Source: DATJLY01 sp035604615
GTDB taxonomy: Bacteria > Pseudomonadota > Alphaproteobacteria > ATCC43930 > CGMCC-115725
Length of the DNA stretch: 64,000 nucleotides
Direction: 5' to 3'
Assembly: GCA_035604615.1 (NCBI GenBank)
Contig: DATNID010000021.1
Span: 29,712 to 93,711, forward strand
Position numbers and translations under genes: made by a program. This document shows positions 27,952 to 35,234 of this stretch, piece after piece. Position 1 is the stretch's first letter, and each line of letters begins with the position of its first letter. The notes under the pieces are model-generated. The model was not told where the DNA came from. It ran no database searches and was given only the letters and a program-made list of their open reading frames with translations.

Positions 27952-29188
27952 CTGCTTCGCCTTCGGCGGCGGCTTGATGTCGGGTGCGCAGGCGCTCGAG
28001 CGCATCCGCGTCGCCGCTCTGCCGCTGCCCGGGATCGAGTCCGTGTCCTTGCGAGACGCATCCGGGCGCATTCTCGCGGCGCCCTTGGTGGCGGAGGGCG
28101 ACGTGCCGCCGCACGACAACGCGGCGGTCGACGGCTATGCCGTGTTTTTCGCCGATTTGGCGCCCGACCGGCCGACCGCGCTGCCGGTGACGGGCCGCGC
28201 CGCCGCGGGCCATGCGCTGGGCCGGCCGGCCAGGCGAGGCGAGGCGATCCGTATCTTTACCGGCGCGCCCATGCCCGAGGGGCCGGACACGGTGCTGATG
28301 CAGGAGGATTGCCGCGAGAGCGAGGGCAGCGTTACCGTCCCTAGCGGTATCAAGCGCGGCGCCAACCGCCGCCGCCGCGGCGAGGACGTGCGCGCCGGGG
28401 CGACCGTGCTCGAGCCGGGACGGCGCCTCAGGCCGCAGGAGGTCGGTCTCGCCGCCGCGGTCGGGCGCGTCGCGCTGCCGGTCTATCGCCGGCTCCGGGT
28501 GGCGCTGTTCTCGACCGGCGACGAGGTGCGCGAGCCGGGGACGCATCTTCCGCCGGGAGCGATCTATGACGCCAACCGCTACACGCTGCTGGCGCTGCTC
28601 ACCGGCCTCGGCTGCGGGGTGAGCGATCTCGGCATCCTGCCCGACCGCGCCCTCTCCGTGCGCGACGCCATCGGCGATGCCGCGGCGTCGCACGACCTGG
28701 TCGTCACTTCGGGCGGCATGTCGGTCGGCGAGGAGGACCACGTCAAGGCGGCCGTCGAGGCGCAGGGCAAGCTGCATTTCTGGCGCCTAGCCATCCGGCC
28801 GGGCCGGCCGGTGGCGCTGGGCCAGGTCGCGGGCGTGCCGTTCGTCGGGCTGCCGGGCAACCCGGTGGCGGTGATGGTGACGTTCCTGCTGCTGGCGCGG
28901 CCCTTGATCCTGCGCCTTGCCGGCGCGAGCGCGATCGCGCCGCATCTCTACCGCGTGCCGGCGGGCTTCTCCTACGACAAGAAGGCGAGCCGCGCCGAAT
29001 ATCTCCGCGCCCGGCTGGAGCGCGGCGTCGACGGAAAATGGTCGGCGCGCAAATACCCGCGCGACGGCGCCGGGATCATTTCGTCGCTGGTGGATGCGGA
29101 CGGGCTGGTGGCGTTGGGCGAGGGCGTCACGGCGGTGGCGGAGGGCGACGAGGTCGACTTCCTGCCGTTCAGCGAGGTGCTGAATTGA
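27932..29188 (+). CDS. moeA: molybdopterin molybdenumtransferase MoeA
   Basis: A 418-residue enzyme that inserts molybdate into adenylylated molybdopterin. Signatures are VPPHDNAAVDGYAVFFADLA, RIFTGAPMPEGPDTVLMQED and VALFSTGDEVREPGTHLPPG. The active-site loops DLVVTSGGMSVGEEDHVKA and VPFVGLPGNPVAVMVTFLLL follow. Four-domain length is normal. ATG 27932 lies inside mobB, and moaD follows after 53 bases. With mobB, moaD and moaE it forms a local molybdenum cofactor group on the plus strand behind uvrC-pgsA. Confidence 0.95.
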   Translation: MAQLSDDCFAFGGGLMSGAQALERIRVAALPLPGIESVSLRDASGRILAAPLVAEGDVPPHDNAAVDGYAVFFADLAPDRPTALPVTGRAAAGHALGRPARRGEAIRIFTGAPMPEGPDTVLMQEDCRESEGSVTVPSGIKRGANRRRRGEDVRAGATVLEPGRRLRPQEVGLAAAVGRVALPVYRRLRVALFSTGDEVREPGTHLPPGAIYDANRYTLLALLTGLGCGVSDLGILPDRALSVRDAIGDAAASHDLVVTSGGMSVGEEDHVKAAVEAQGKLHFWRLAIRPGRPVALGQVAGVPFVGLPGNPVAVMVTFLLLARPLILRLAGASAIAPHLYRVPAGFSYDKKASRAEYLRARLERGVDGKWSARKYPRDGAGIISSLVDADGLVALGEGVTAVAEGDEVDFLPFSEVLN

Positions 29189-29241
29189 GCCGCGGCCGCC
29201 CCGCGCTTGAAACCCGCGCCGCGAGGGGTTAGCTCAAGGCC

Positions 29242-29493
29242 ATGAGACTCCTGTATTTCGCCTGGCTCAGGACCCGGATCGGCACCGCCGAGGAAACTGT
29301 CGATCCTCCGGCGAGCGTGCGCACCGTGGCGGCGCTGGTCGAATGGCTCAAGACCCGCGGCCCCAATTTCGCCGAGGCGCTGAAGAACCAGAAGCTGGTG
29401 CGGATCGCGGTCAACAAGGAATATGTCGGCCTGGACCACGCGCTGGCGCCGGGCGACGAGGTCGCGCTGTTCCCGCCGGTGACCGGAGGCTGA
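29242..29493 (+). CDS. moaD: molybdopterin synthase small subunit MoaD
   Basis: An 83-residue ubiquitin-fold sulfur carrier. It starts MRLLYFAWLRTRIGTAEETV and ends ALFPPVTGG. The C-terminal Gly-Gly is the site that is adenylated and thiocarboxylated before sulfur is passed to cyclic pyranopterin in the MoaD-MoaE complex. It is followed one base later by moaE. No MoeB activator is visible here. Confidence 0.96.
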   Translation: MRLLYFAWLRTRIGTAEETVDPPASVRTVAALVEWLKTRGPNFAEALKNQKLVRIAVNKEYVGLDHALAPGDEVALFPPVTGG

Positions 29494-29494
29494 A

Positions 29495-29947
29495 TTGATC
29501 CGCGTCCAGCGCGAGGATTTCGACGTGGGATCCGAAATCGACGCGCTGACCCGCGGCCGCACCGATATCGGCGGGCTGGTCACATTCGTGGGCCTGGTGC
29601 GCGACATCGCCGGCGGCGAGCGCGTCGACGCCATGACGCTCGAACATTATCCCGGAATGACCGAGCGCGCGCTCGAAGCGATCGAACAGGAAGCGCTGCG
29701 GCGCTGGCCGCTCGAGGCGACCCTGATCGTCCACCGCTATGGCAAGCTCATGCCCGGCGCGCGCATCGTGCTGGTGGTGACGGGATCGGCGCACCGCATG
29801 GCGGCATTCGAGGCCTGCGAATTCCTGGTCGACTGGCTCAAGACCAAGGCGCCGTTCTGGAAGCTCGAAGAAACCCCGCGCGGTGAACGCTGGGTCGAGG
29901 CGCATGCGAGCGACGACGAGGCGGCGAAAAGGTGGGAAGGGGAGTAG
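29495..29947 (+). CDS. moaE: molybdopterin synthase catalytic subunit MoaE
   Basis: A 150-residue large subunit of molybdopterin synthase, which converts cyclic pyranopterin monophosphate to molybdopterin with sulfur from MoaD. Signatures are GGLVTFVGLVRDIAGGERVD, LEHYPGMTERALEAIEQEAL and GARIVLVVTGSAHRMAAFEA. The active-site lysine lies in the KTKAPFWKLEETPRGERWVE stretch. The start is TTG at 29495 with GGAGG six bases upstream, an unusual but well-supported start codon. Confidence 0.95.
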   Translation: MIRVQREDFDVGSEIDALTRGRTDIGGLVTFVGLVRDIAGGERVDAMTLEHYPGMTERALEAIEQEALRRWPLEATLIVHRYGKLMPGARIVLVVTGSAHRMAAFEACEFLVDWLKTKAPFWKLEETPRGERWVEAHASDDEAAKRWEGE

Positions 29948-29964
29948 GGGCGGCGAGTCGTCCG

Positions 29965-30588
29965 TCAGCCGCGCTTCCCGACAATGGCCACCTTGCCGCA
30001 ACTCGAGACCGAAAGCGCGGCTTGAACCTCGTCGCCCTTGAATTGCCCCGAAAGCTGCGAGGCTAGCGGCCCGACGCCGGTCTGAAACGAACCGTCCGGT
30101 CCGAGATTTCCAAGCAGAGCCGTCGAGCCGCTATTCGCGGTCAGCCGCACGAGCACCTCCCGCCCGGAGACGACGATCTGTCCCTGAAACGGGCATGATG
30201 TGAATCCGGCAAAAGACCATTGTCCTTCGTACGCGCTCGGCGCTCCCCTCTGTGCCTGAAACCGCACGTCGCCGCAGGCAAGGTACACTGTTCCTTCCAA
30301 CCGCTCCTGCGCGAACTTCCCTTTCAGCGCTATGCCGCTGATATTCGCCTCAGCGGAAAAGGAGCCGTCGGGCGCAAGCGCGCCGTGAACCGGAGGGTCG
30401 CCGCGAACCAAATGGAGCACACCGGAAACTTCGGTACCCCGAGCGGATATTGTCAGCGTGCTCGGCAAGCCGCACTGACCGCCCGGCACGATAGTCCCGT
30501 CCCACCGCCCGTCAATGCCGTCGCCACGCGCGACCGTGGTAAATGCCGCCAACGCGCCAATAGCTATGAAGCCGGGCATAATTTGCAT
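29965..30588 (-). CDS. hypothetical exported protein
   Basis: A 207-residue protein that is not recognised. The N-terminus MQIMPGFIAIGALAAFTTVA is a signal peptide, probably cleaved after VARG or nearby. The mature part is rich in beta-strand-like glycine patterns: two repeats of the kind GRWDGTIVPGGQCGLPSTLT and GQWSFAGFTSCPFQGQIVVS, each followed by a D-GSF phrase. Four cysteines could form disulfides. ATG 30588 follows GGGGGA. The start region overlaps the decayed end of a vapC remnant, so the gene may have arrived at, or been fused to, a toxin-antitoxin scar. Confidence 0.6.
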   Translation of the reverse strand: MQIMPGFIAIGALAAFTTVARGDGIDGRWDGTIVPGGQCGLPSTLTISARGTEVSGVLHLVRGDPPVHGALAPDGSFSAEANISGIALKGKFAQERLEGTVYLACGDVRFQAQRGAPSAYEGQWSFAGFTSCPFQGQIVVSGREVLVRLTANSGSTALLGNLGPDGSFQTGVGPLASQLSGQFKGDEVQAALSVSSCGKVAIVGKRG

Positions 30589-30713
30589 GCCATCCCCCAA
30601 CCAATGACCAAACGATTCGGCTCGCGGCCGAGCACTTCATCCAGCCGCACCGCTCGTTCCGTGCGCGCGTCGTTCATATAATCGATCCAGACCGAGCTAT
30701 CGACGACGAGCAT
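30564..30713 (-). pseudogene. vapC: truncated VapC toxin (PIN domain) remnant
   Basis: The frame begins MLVVDSSVWIDYMNDARTER, the diagnostic N-terminus of VapC PIN-domain ribonucleases with its first catalytic aspartate (D5). It continues to LGREPNRLVIG around residue 38 and then leaves the family pattern and stops at codon 50 (TAG 30564-30566). A complete VapC is about 130 residues with three more acidic residues, so this copy cannot be an active nuclease. It overlaps vapB by 17 bases, the normal vapBC junction. The break lies near 30600. Confidence 0.8.
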
Positions 30714-30912
30714 CGAATTTTCGGCCTTGACGCATCTGGCTCAGCTCGCCTTCCCAGCGAAATTTTCCCCTGATCGCCCGGATTTTCTCCTGCTGCTTCA
30801 ACCTGACCAGCAGACGCAAGGCTTCCTCGACCACACCCCGTTTGGTGTTAAGACCGGTTGCGGTCATGGCGTTGCGCATGAGTGTATCGTCGATGTCGAT
30901 ATTGGTCCGCAT
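30697..30912 (-). CDS. vapB: VapB-type antitoxin, ribbon-helix-helix
   Basis: A 71-residue antitoxin. MRTNIDIDDTLMRNAMTATG is the DNA-binding ribbon and first helix typical of VapB of the DUF2191 group, followed by LNTKRGVVEEALRLLVRLKQ. The basic C-terminal tail (QGRKFDARRR) would normally bind the toxin. The gene is complete, but its toxin partner is truncated, leaving an orphan antitoxin. A dyad just upstream fits autoregulation. The local DNA is more AT-rich than the flanks, in line with acquired origin. Confidence 0.85.
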   Translation of the reverse strand: MRTNIDIDDTLMRNAMTATGLNTKRGVVEEALRLLVRLKQQEKIRAIRGKFRWEGELSQMRQGRKFDARRR

Positions 30913-30924
30913 GGCCTAATCCGC

Positions 30925-30954
30925 ATGTGTATGATTTTATCAAAACGTACACAT
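30925..30954. promoter_or_regulatory. inverted-repeat operator upstream of vapB
   Basis: The arms ATGTGTA (30925-30931) and TACACAT (30948-30954) are exact complements separated by 16 bases. They start 13 bases upstream of the vapB ATG, and the spacer on the minus strand contains a TAAAAT -10-like element. Such paired sites are bound by VapB ribbon-helix-helix dimers to repress their own operon. Confidence 0.6.
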
Positions 30955-31023
30955 CACGGGAGTGGAAGGCGATCCCTTCCGCGCCCATTCCTCTCCCCGC
31001 GCCATCCGCTAATCTCCCTGCCA

Positions 31024-31800
31024 ATGCCCGCGAAACCCGCGACCCGCCTCTATGTCGCCGCGCCCCTCGGCGCGGGCGCGCCAGTCGCGCTCGGGCGCGA
31101 GGTGGCGCATCGGTTGCGCGCGGTGCTGCGGCTCGGGGCGGGCGACGCCATATCCCTCTTCAACGGGCGCGACGGCGAGTGGCTGGCGCGCATTGAAACG
31201 CTCGGCCGCGACGCCGGCGTCGCGGTGGCGGAGGCATGTCTGCGCGCGCAAGAGGACACGGGCGATCTGTGGCTCGTCTTCGCGCCGGTCAAGCGCGCGC
31301 GGCTCGAATGGCTGGTCGAGAAGGCGACCGAGCTGGGCGCCGGCGCGCTCGTTCCCGTCCTGACGCAGCGCACGGTGGCGGAGCGGATCAACGAAACGCG
31401 CGTTGGCGCGATCATGCGCGAGGCGGCGGAGCAGAGCGAACGTGTCGCGCTCCCCGAGCTGCGCCCGGCGCAGCCGCTCGATCGCCTCCTCGCTCGGTGG
31501 CGCGCCGGGCGCCGCCTCATCCTTTGTGACGAGACCGGCGCCGCGCCGCCCGCCGCGGCCGCGCTCGCATCGCTCCCGCCGGGGCCGCTCGCCGTCCTGA
31601 CCGGACCGGAGGGCGGGTTTGCGGAAACGGAGCTTGACGCCCTGCGCAAACTCCCCTTTGTTTTCCCGGTGGGCTTGGGCCCGCGCGTGCTGCGCGCAGA
31701 GACGGCGGCGCTTGCGGGTCTCGCGCTGGTCCAGGCGCTTGCTGGCGACTGGAGGACTGCGCGCCGGCGGCTGCGCGCGCCGGAAGACGCATCATCCTAG
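31024..31800 (+). CDS. rsmE: 16S rRNA (uracil1498-N3)-methyltransferase RsmE
   Basis: A 258-residue SPOUT-class methyltransferase acting on U1498 of 16S rRNA in the assembled 30S subunit. An N-terminal PUA-like domain includes FNGRDGEWLARIETLGRDAG. The knotted SAM site shows as LAVLTGPEGGFAETELDAL and PVGLGPRVLRAETAALAGLA, and VKRARLEWLVEKATELGAGA is the third family motif. ATG 31024 was chosen because homology begins there. It is followed by gshA, an order shared by many alphaproteobacteria. Confidence 0.94.
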   Translation: MPAKPATRLYVAAPLGAGAPVALGREVAHRLRAVLRLGAGDAISLFNGRDGEWLARIETLGRDAGVAVAEACLRAQEDTGDLWLVFAPVKRARLEWLVEKATELGAGALVPVLTQRTVAERINETRVGAIMREAAEQSERVALPELRPAQPLDRLLARWRAGRRLILCDETGAAPPAAAALASLPPGPLAVLTGPEGGFAETELDALRKLPFVFPVGLGPRVLRAETAALAGLALVQALAGDWRTARRRLRAPEDASS

Positions 31801-31823
31801 GCATTGAGGGGTCGTCCCGATCC

Positions 31824-33188
31824 ATGTCCGGACCTTCGCTTTCGGGCGGTGAGCCGATCACCGGCAAGCGGCAGCTTGTCGAGTACATCGCCGCGGGCGA
31901 GAAGCCGCGCGAGCGCTGGCGCATCGGCACCGAGCACGAGAAATTCGTTTTCCGGCGCAAGGATCTCCGCCCCGTCGCCTATGACGGCCCCGACGGCATC
32001 CGCGCATTGCTCGAAGGGCTGACGCGGTTCGGCTGGAGCCCCGTCTACGACGCCGACAATCTCATCGCGCTGTCGGGCGGCGAGGCGTCGGTGTCGCTCG
32101 AGCCGGGCGGGCAGTTCGAATTGTCGGGCGCGCCGCTCGACAATCTGCACCAGACCTGCGCCGAGGTGCAGCAGCACCTGAAGCAGCTCCGGCCGGTGTG
32201 CAGCGAGCTGGGGCTGGGCCTTTTGGGCCTCGGTTTTCTTCCCGACTGGCGGCGCGAGGACGTGCCGTTCATGCCCAAGCGGCGCTATGCGGTGATGCGC
32301 AACTACATGCCCAAGAAGGGCAAGCTCGGCCTCGACATGATGCTCAGGACCTGCACCGTGCAGGTCAACCTCGATTTCGGCGACGAGGCCGACATGGTGA
32401 AGAAGTTCCGCGTCGGGCTCGCGCTGCAGCCGGTGGCGGTCGCGCTCTTCGCCATCTCGCCCTTCGTCGAGGGCAAGCCCAGCGGCTATTTGAGCTATCG
32501 CAGCCACGTCTGGACCGACGTCGATCCCGACCGCTGCGGCATGCTGCCCTTCGTGTTCGAGCGCGGCTTCGGCTACGAGCGCTATGTCGACTACATGCTC
32601 GACATGCCGATGTATTTCGTCTATCGCGACGGGAACTACATCGACGTGGCGGGGCAGTCGTTCCGCGACTTCATGGTGGGGCGCCTGCCCGGGCTGCCGG
32701 GCGCGACGCCGACCATGAGCGACTGGGTCGACCATCTCAGCACCGCCTTCCCCGAGGTGCGCTTGAAGCGCTTCCTCGAGATGCGCGGCGCCGATGCGGG
32801 CCCATGGGAGCAGATCTGTGCGCTGCCGGCGCTGTGGACGGGGCTCTATTACGACCAGGAAGCGCTCGACGCGGCGGTGGCGCTCATCGCCGACTGGACC
32901 GACGAGGAGCGCGAGGGCCTGCGCCGCGACGCGCCGCGCATGGGCCTCGCTGCGCCCTTCCGCCGCAGCACCTTGCGCGAATTGGCGATCGAGGTGCTCG
33001 CGCTGGCGCAGGCCGGGTTGCAGCGGCGTGCGCGGCTCGACGGTACCGGCCAGGACGAGACCCACTTCATCGCGTCCTTGATCGAGATCGCGCGGTCGGG
33101 CCGCACCCCGGCCGAGCGGCTGCTCGAGCGCTACAACGGCGAATGGGACCGCCGCGTTGCGCCCATCTATCGCGAGATGGCGTATTAG
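31824..33188 (+). CDS. gshA: glutamate-cysteine ligase, plant/alphaproteobacterial type
   Basis: A 454-residue ATP-dependent ligase that makes gamma-glutamylcysteine, the first step of glutathione synthesis. Signatures of the plant-like GCS2 class are RWRIGTEHEKFVFRRKDLRP, IALSGGEASVSLEPGGQFEL and RTCTVQVNLDFGDEADMVKK. VEGKPSGYLSYRSHVWTDVD and the C-terminal SGRTPAERLLERYNGEWDRR are also present. Length is normal. It follows rsmE by 23 bases and its stop overlaps the convergent glycosidase-like gene by four bases. Confidence 0.95.
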   Translation: MSGPSLSGGEPITGKRQLVEYIAAGEKPRERWRIGTEHEKFVFRRKDLRPVAYDGPDGIRALLEGLTRFGWSPVYDADNLIALSGGEASVSLEPGGQFELSGAPLDNLHQTCAEVQQHLKQLRPVCSELGLGLLGLGFLPDWRREDVPFMPKRRYAVMRNYMPKKGKLGLDMMLRTCTVQVNLDFGDEADMVKKFRVGLALQPVAVALFAISPFVEGKPSGYLSYRSHVWTDVDPDRCGMLPFVFERGFGYERYVDYMLDMPMYFVYRDGNYIDVAGQSFRDFMVGRLPGLPGATPTMSDWVDHLSTAFPEVRLKRFLEMRGADAGPWEQICALPALWTGLYYDQEALDAAVALIADWTDEEREGLRRDAPRMGLAAPFRRSTLRELAIEVLALAQAGLQRRARLDGTGQDETHFIASLIEIARSGRTPAERLLERYNGEWDRRVAPIYREMAY

Positions 33189-35077
33189 CGGAGCGCCGGC
33201 GCGAGCCGGATCTCGGCCCAGCGCGCCGGGTCGGTGCCGGGGGCGTTGCCCGACAGCGACATCCACCGCGCGCGGTACCACGTCACGGCTGAAAGCTCGA
33301 GCTTGAGGCGGCCGCTTGCGGGCGGGCCCGCAGCGCCCAGCGCCAACCACGGCAGCAGCGCCGCCGCCACCACGCGCGGCTGGTCGGCGCCGAAATAGAG
33401 CGCCTGCGCCCCTGCGACCGGCGCGCAGCCACCGTCCGCCGCGCCCCCCGCGCAGAGGGCAACCCGCATGGCACGGTCGCTCGATCCGCGCGGCGGCGGC
33501 ACCAGCGCGAGGGTGAAGCGGCGCGGCCCCGCGCCGGCATCGACATCGAGCTCAAGATGATAGGCCTCGCCCGGCGGGAAGGTTCCATCATAGGCGAGGA
33601 GATCGGGATCGTAATAATCCTGGCCGACATGGGCCAAGGCGATGCCGTCCCGGCTCCAGGCGAGATAGGCCTCGCCGAACGGCACGTCGCCGGGCGCGGC
33701 CTTGAACGGCGGCAGCAGCGCGGCCGGCTTCGGCCAATCGACCAGCGAGCGGTGCGCGGGATCGATCGTGGCCTCGGGCGCGGCGAACGTCGCGAGGCTC
33801 GGCCGCGCGAGCGGCTTGCCCTCCCTATGCAGGCGAGTCATGTCGCGGTTGACCGAATTCAGCGCCTCGACCAGCCGCTCGTAGGGCCGATCCTCGATAT
33901 CGACGAGGCCGAAATCGTAGTCCTCGCGGTCGGCGCGTCCGCCCTGCGGATAGTCGTAATACTGGAACCAGTCGAGGCCGACGAGCTCGGGCAGCGCGGC
34001 GAAGCGGGCCGCAGCCGCCGCCGCGCCCGCGGCGCGCTGATCTTGCGTCTCCACCGTCATCAGGTGGCCGTTATTGCGGTTGCCGGTGCGGTTCTCGCGC
34101 GCGGCGTAGAACCACTCCGAGACGAACACCGGCTTGCCGCCGCTCAGGCGCCTCAGCCCGTCGAAGAAATAGGGCGCGATCCAGCCTTCGGGACTGTCGA
34201 CGTTGTAGTTGACGGCGATCGCGTCGACGAAATGCGCCTCGGCGCTGACCGCCAGGGGATCGTAGTAGATCGGCAAGCGATCGCCGAAGAACAGCGCGCC
34301 GGGATCGGCGGCGCGGATCGCCCGCGCCGCGAGCGCGTAGTAGTGCGTCGCGACGGTCGCGGTCCAGAGCCGCACGGCGCGCATGCCGTTGGCGCCCGGC
34401 CGCAAGCGCGTTACCGCCTCGGCGTGCAGGAGCGCGTCCCACGATGCGACACCCGGCGGCGGCACGAAATCGCGTGCGAATCCCTGCCAGTCGTCGCGGT
34501 AGAGGCTGCGCAGGAGCGTCACCCAGCGCTGCTTGGTGTGATTCTCCGCCGGCTTCTTGGAGAAGAACAGGAACAGCGCGCCGCCCCACCATCCGACCTC
34601 GTTGTCGGAGAAATACCCGATGCGATAGGGCGAGCCGCGATAGGGCGCGGTGAGGCGCCGCGCCTCGTCCCGCATGCGGTCGGGCATCGCCGGATCGTAG
34701 GGATCGAACCAGTGGAAGCGCGCATAGCGGCCGAGTTCGAGATTGATCGTTTCCGGCAGGCGCAGCGCCTCCGGCGCGAGCGACCACGCCCCGACCGAGT
34801 TGAAGCCCCAGGCGCCGAGACGCGCGCGCGCCTCCTCGGCCCAGGCTTCGCGCGAGGGCGCGAACCGGCGCCAGTCATAGTGCGGCCGCTCGACGCCTTC
34901 GCTCGAAGCGCCGGCATCGACCACATCGACGCCGACCGCCAGCAGCCGTTTGCCGCACGGATCGCCGAGCCACGCGGCCGCGCCCTCGCGCACCACCGAC
35001 CAGCGCGCGGACGGCGCGTGATCCAGATCGCAGGCACGCACCGGCGCGGCGGCAAGCAGCAAAAAGCCGAGCAACAC
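33185..35077 (-). CDS. secreted glycoside hydrolase-like (beta/alpha)8-barrel protein
   Basis: A 630-residue exported protein. A signal peptide of about 17 residues (LLGFLLLAAAPVRA then CDLD) leads to a barrel region with RIGYFSDNEVGWWGGALFLF, where E160 could be the acid/base. FVSEWFYAARENRTGNRNNG follows with E321 as candidate nucleophile, reminiscent of GH42/GH50 agarase-type enzymes. The C-terminal third looks beta-rich. The start is GTG 35077, set by GGAGGAGGGGG eight bases upstream. A longer frame to 35221 runs through a repeat element and is rejected. The substrate, probably a polysaccharide, is unknown. It is unrelated to its neighbours gshA and tldD. Confidence 0.7.
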   Translation of the reverse strand: MLLGFLLLAAAPVRACDLDHAPSARWSVVREGAAAWLGDPCGKRLLAVGVDVVDAGASSEGVERPHYDWRRFAPSREAWAEEARARLGAWGFNSVGAWSLAPEALRLPETINLELGRYARFHWFDPYDPAMPDRMRDEARRLTAPYRGSPYRIGYFSDNEVGWWGGALFLFFSKKPAENHTKQRWVTLLRSLYRDDWQGFARDFVPPPGVASWDALLHAEAVTRLRPGANGMRAVRLWTATVATHYYALAARAIRAADPGALFFGDRLPIYYDPLAVSAEAHFVDAIAVNYNVDSPEGWIAPYFFDGLRRLSGGKPVFVSEWFYAARENRTGNRNNGHLMTVETQDQRAAGAAAAAARFAALPELVGLDWFQYYDYPQGGRADREDYDFGLVDIEDRPYERLVEALNSVNRDMTRLHREGKPLARPSLATFAAPEATIDPAHRSLVDWPKPAALLPPFKAAPGDVPFGEAYLAWSRDGIALAHVGQDYYDPDLLAYDGTFPPGEAYHLELDVDAGAGPRRFTLALVPPPRGSSDRAMRVALCAGGAADGGCAPVAGAQALYFGADQPRVVAAALLPWLALGAAGPPASGRLKLELSAVTWYRARWMSLSGNAPGTDPARWAEIRLAPALR

Positions 35078-35090
35078 GAAAAACCCCCTC

Positions 35091-35203
35091 CTCCCGCCTG
35101 GCGGGAGAAGAGGGCAGGTTGAGGAGGGCCCTGCCGCTGGTGGGCGATCGACGTGCAGGCTGAGGCGCCCCCTCACCCTGCCCTCTCCCCCACGTCGTGG
35201 GGG
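35091..35203. repeat. composite palindromic intergenic repeat
   Basis: Two tip hairpins, CTCCCGCCTGGCGGGAG (35091-35107) and CCCCCACGTCGTGGGGG (35187-35203), flank long arms. AGAGGGCAGGTTGAGG (35109-35124) and CCTCACCCTGCCCTCT (35171-35186) are complementary at 15 of 16 positions. The element fills the gap between two minus-strand genes. Its CCCTCACCCTGCCCTCTCCC phrase is a common signature of dispersed bacterial repeats. It differs from the family at 19557 and 54630. Confidence 0.75.
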
Positions 35204-35234
35204 CGAGGGACATTTGAACAAGGGCGTCCGCGCA

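Noticed and set aside
33185..33188. The four-base gshA/glycosidase overlap as a sign of fusion or frameshift
   Set aside because: The genes are convergent and simply share stop-codon bases. Both proteins are complete.
35078..35221. A longer N-terminus for the glycosidase-like protein
   Set aside because: It translates a palindromic repeat. The GTG at 35077 has a strong ribosome site and begins a clean signal peptide.
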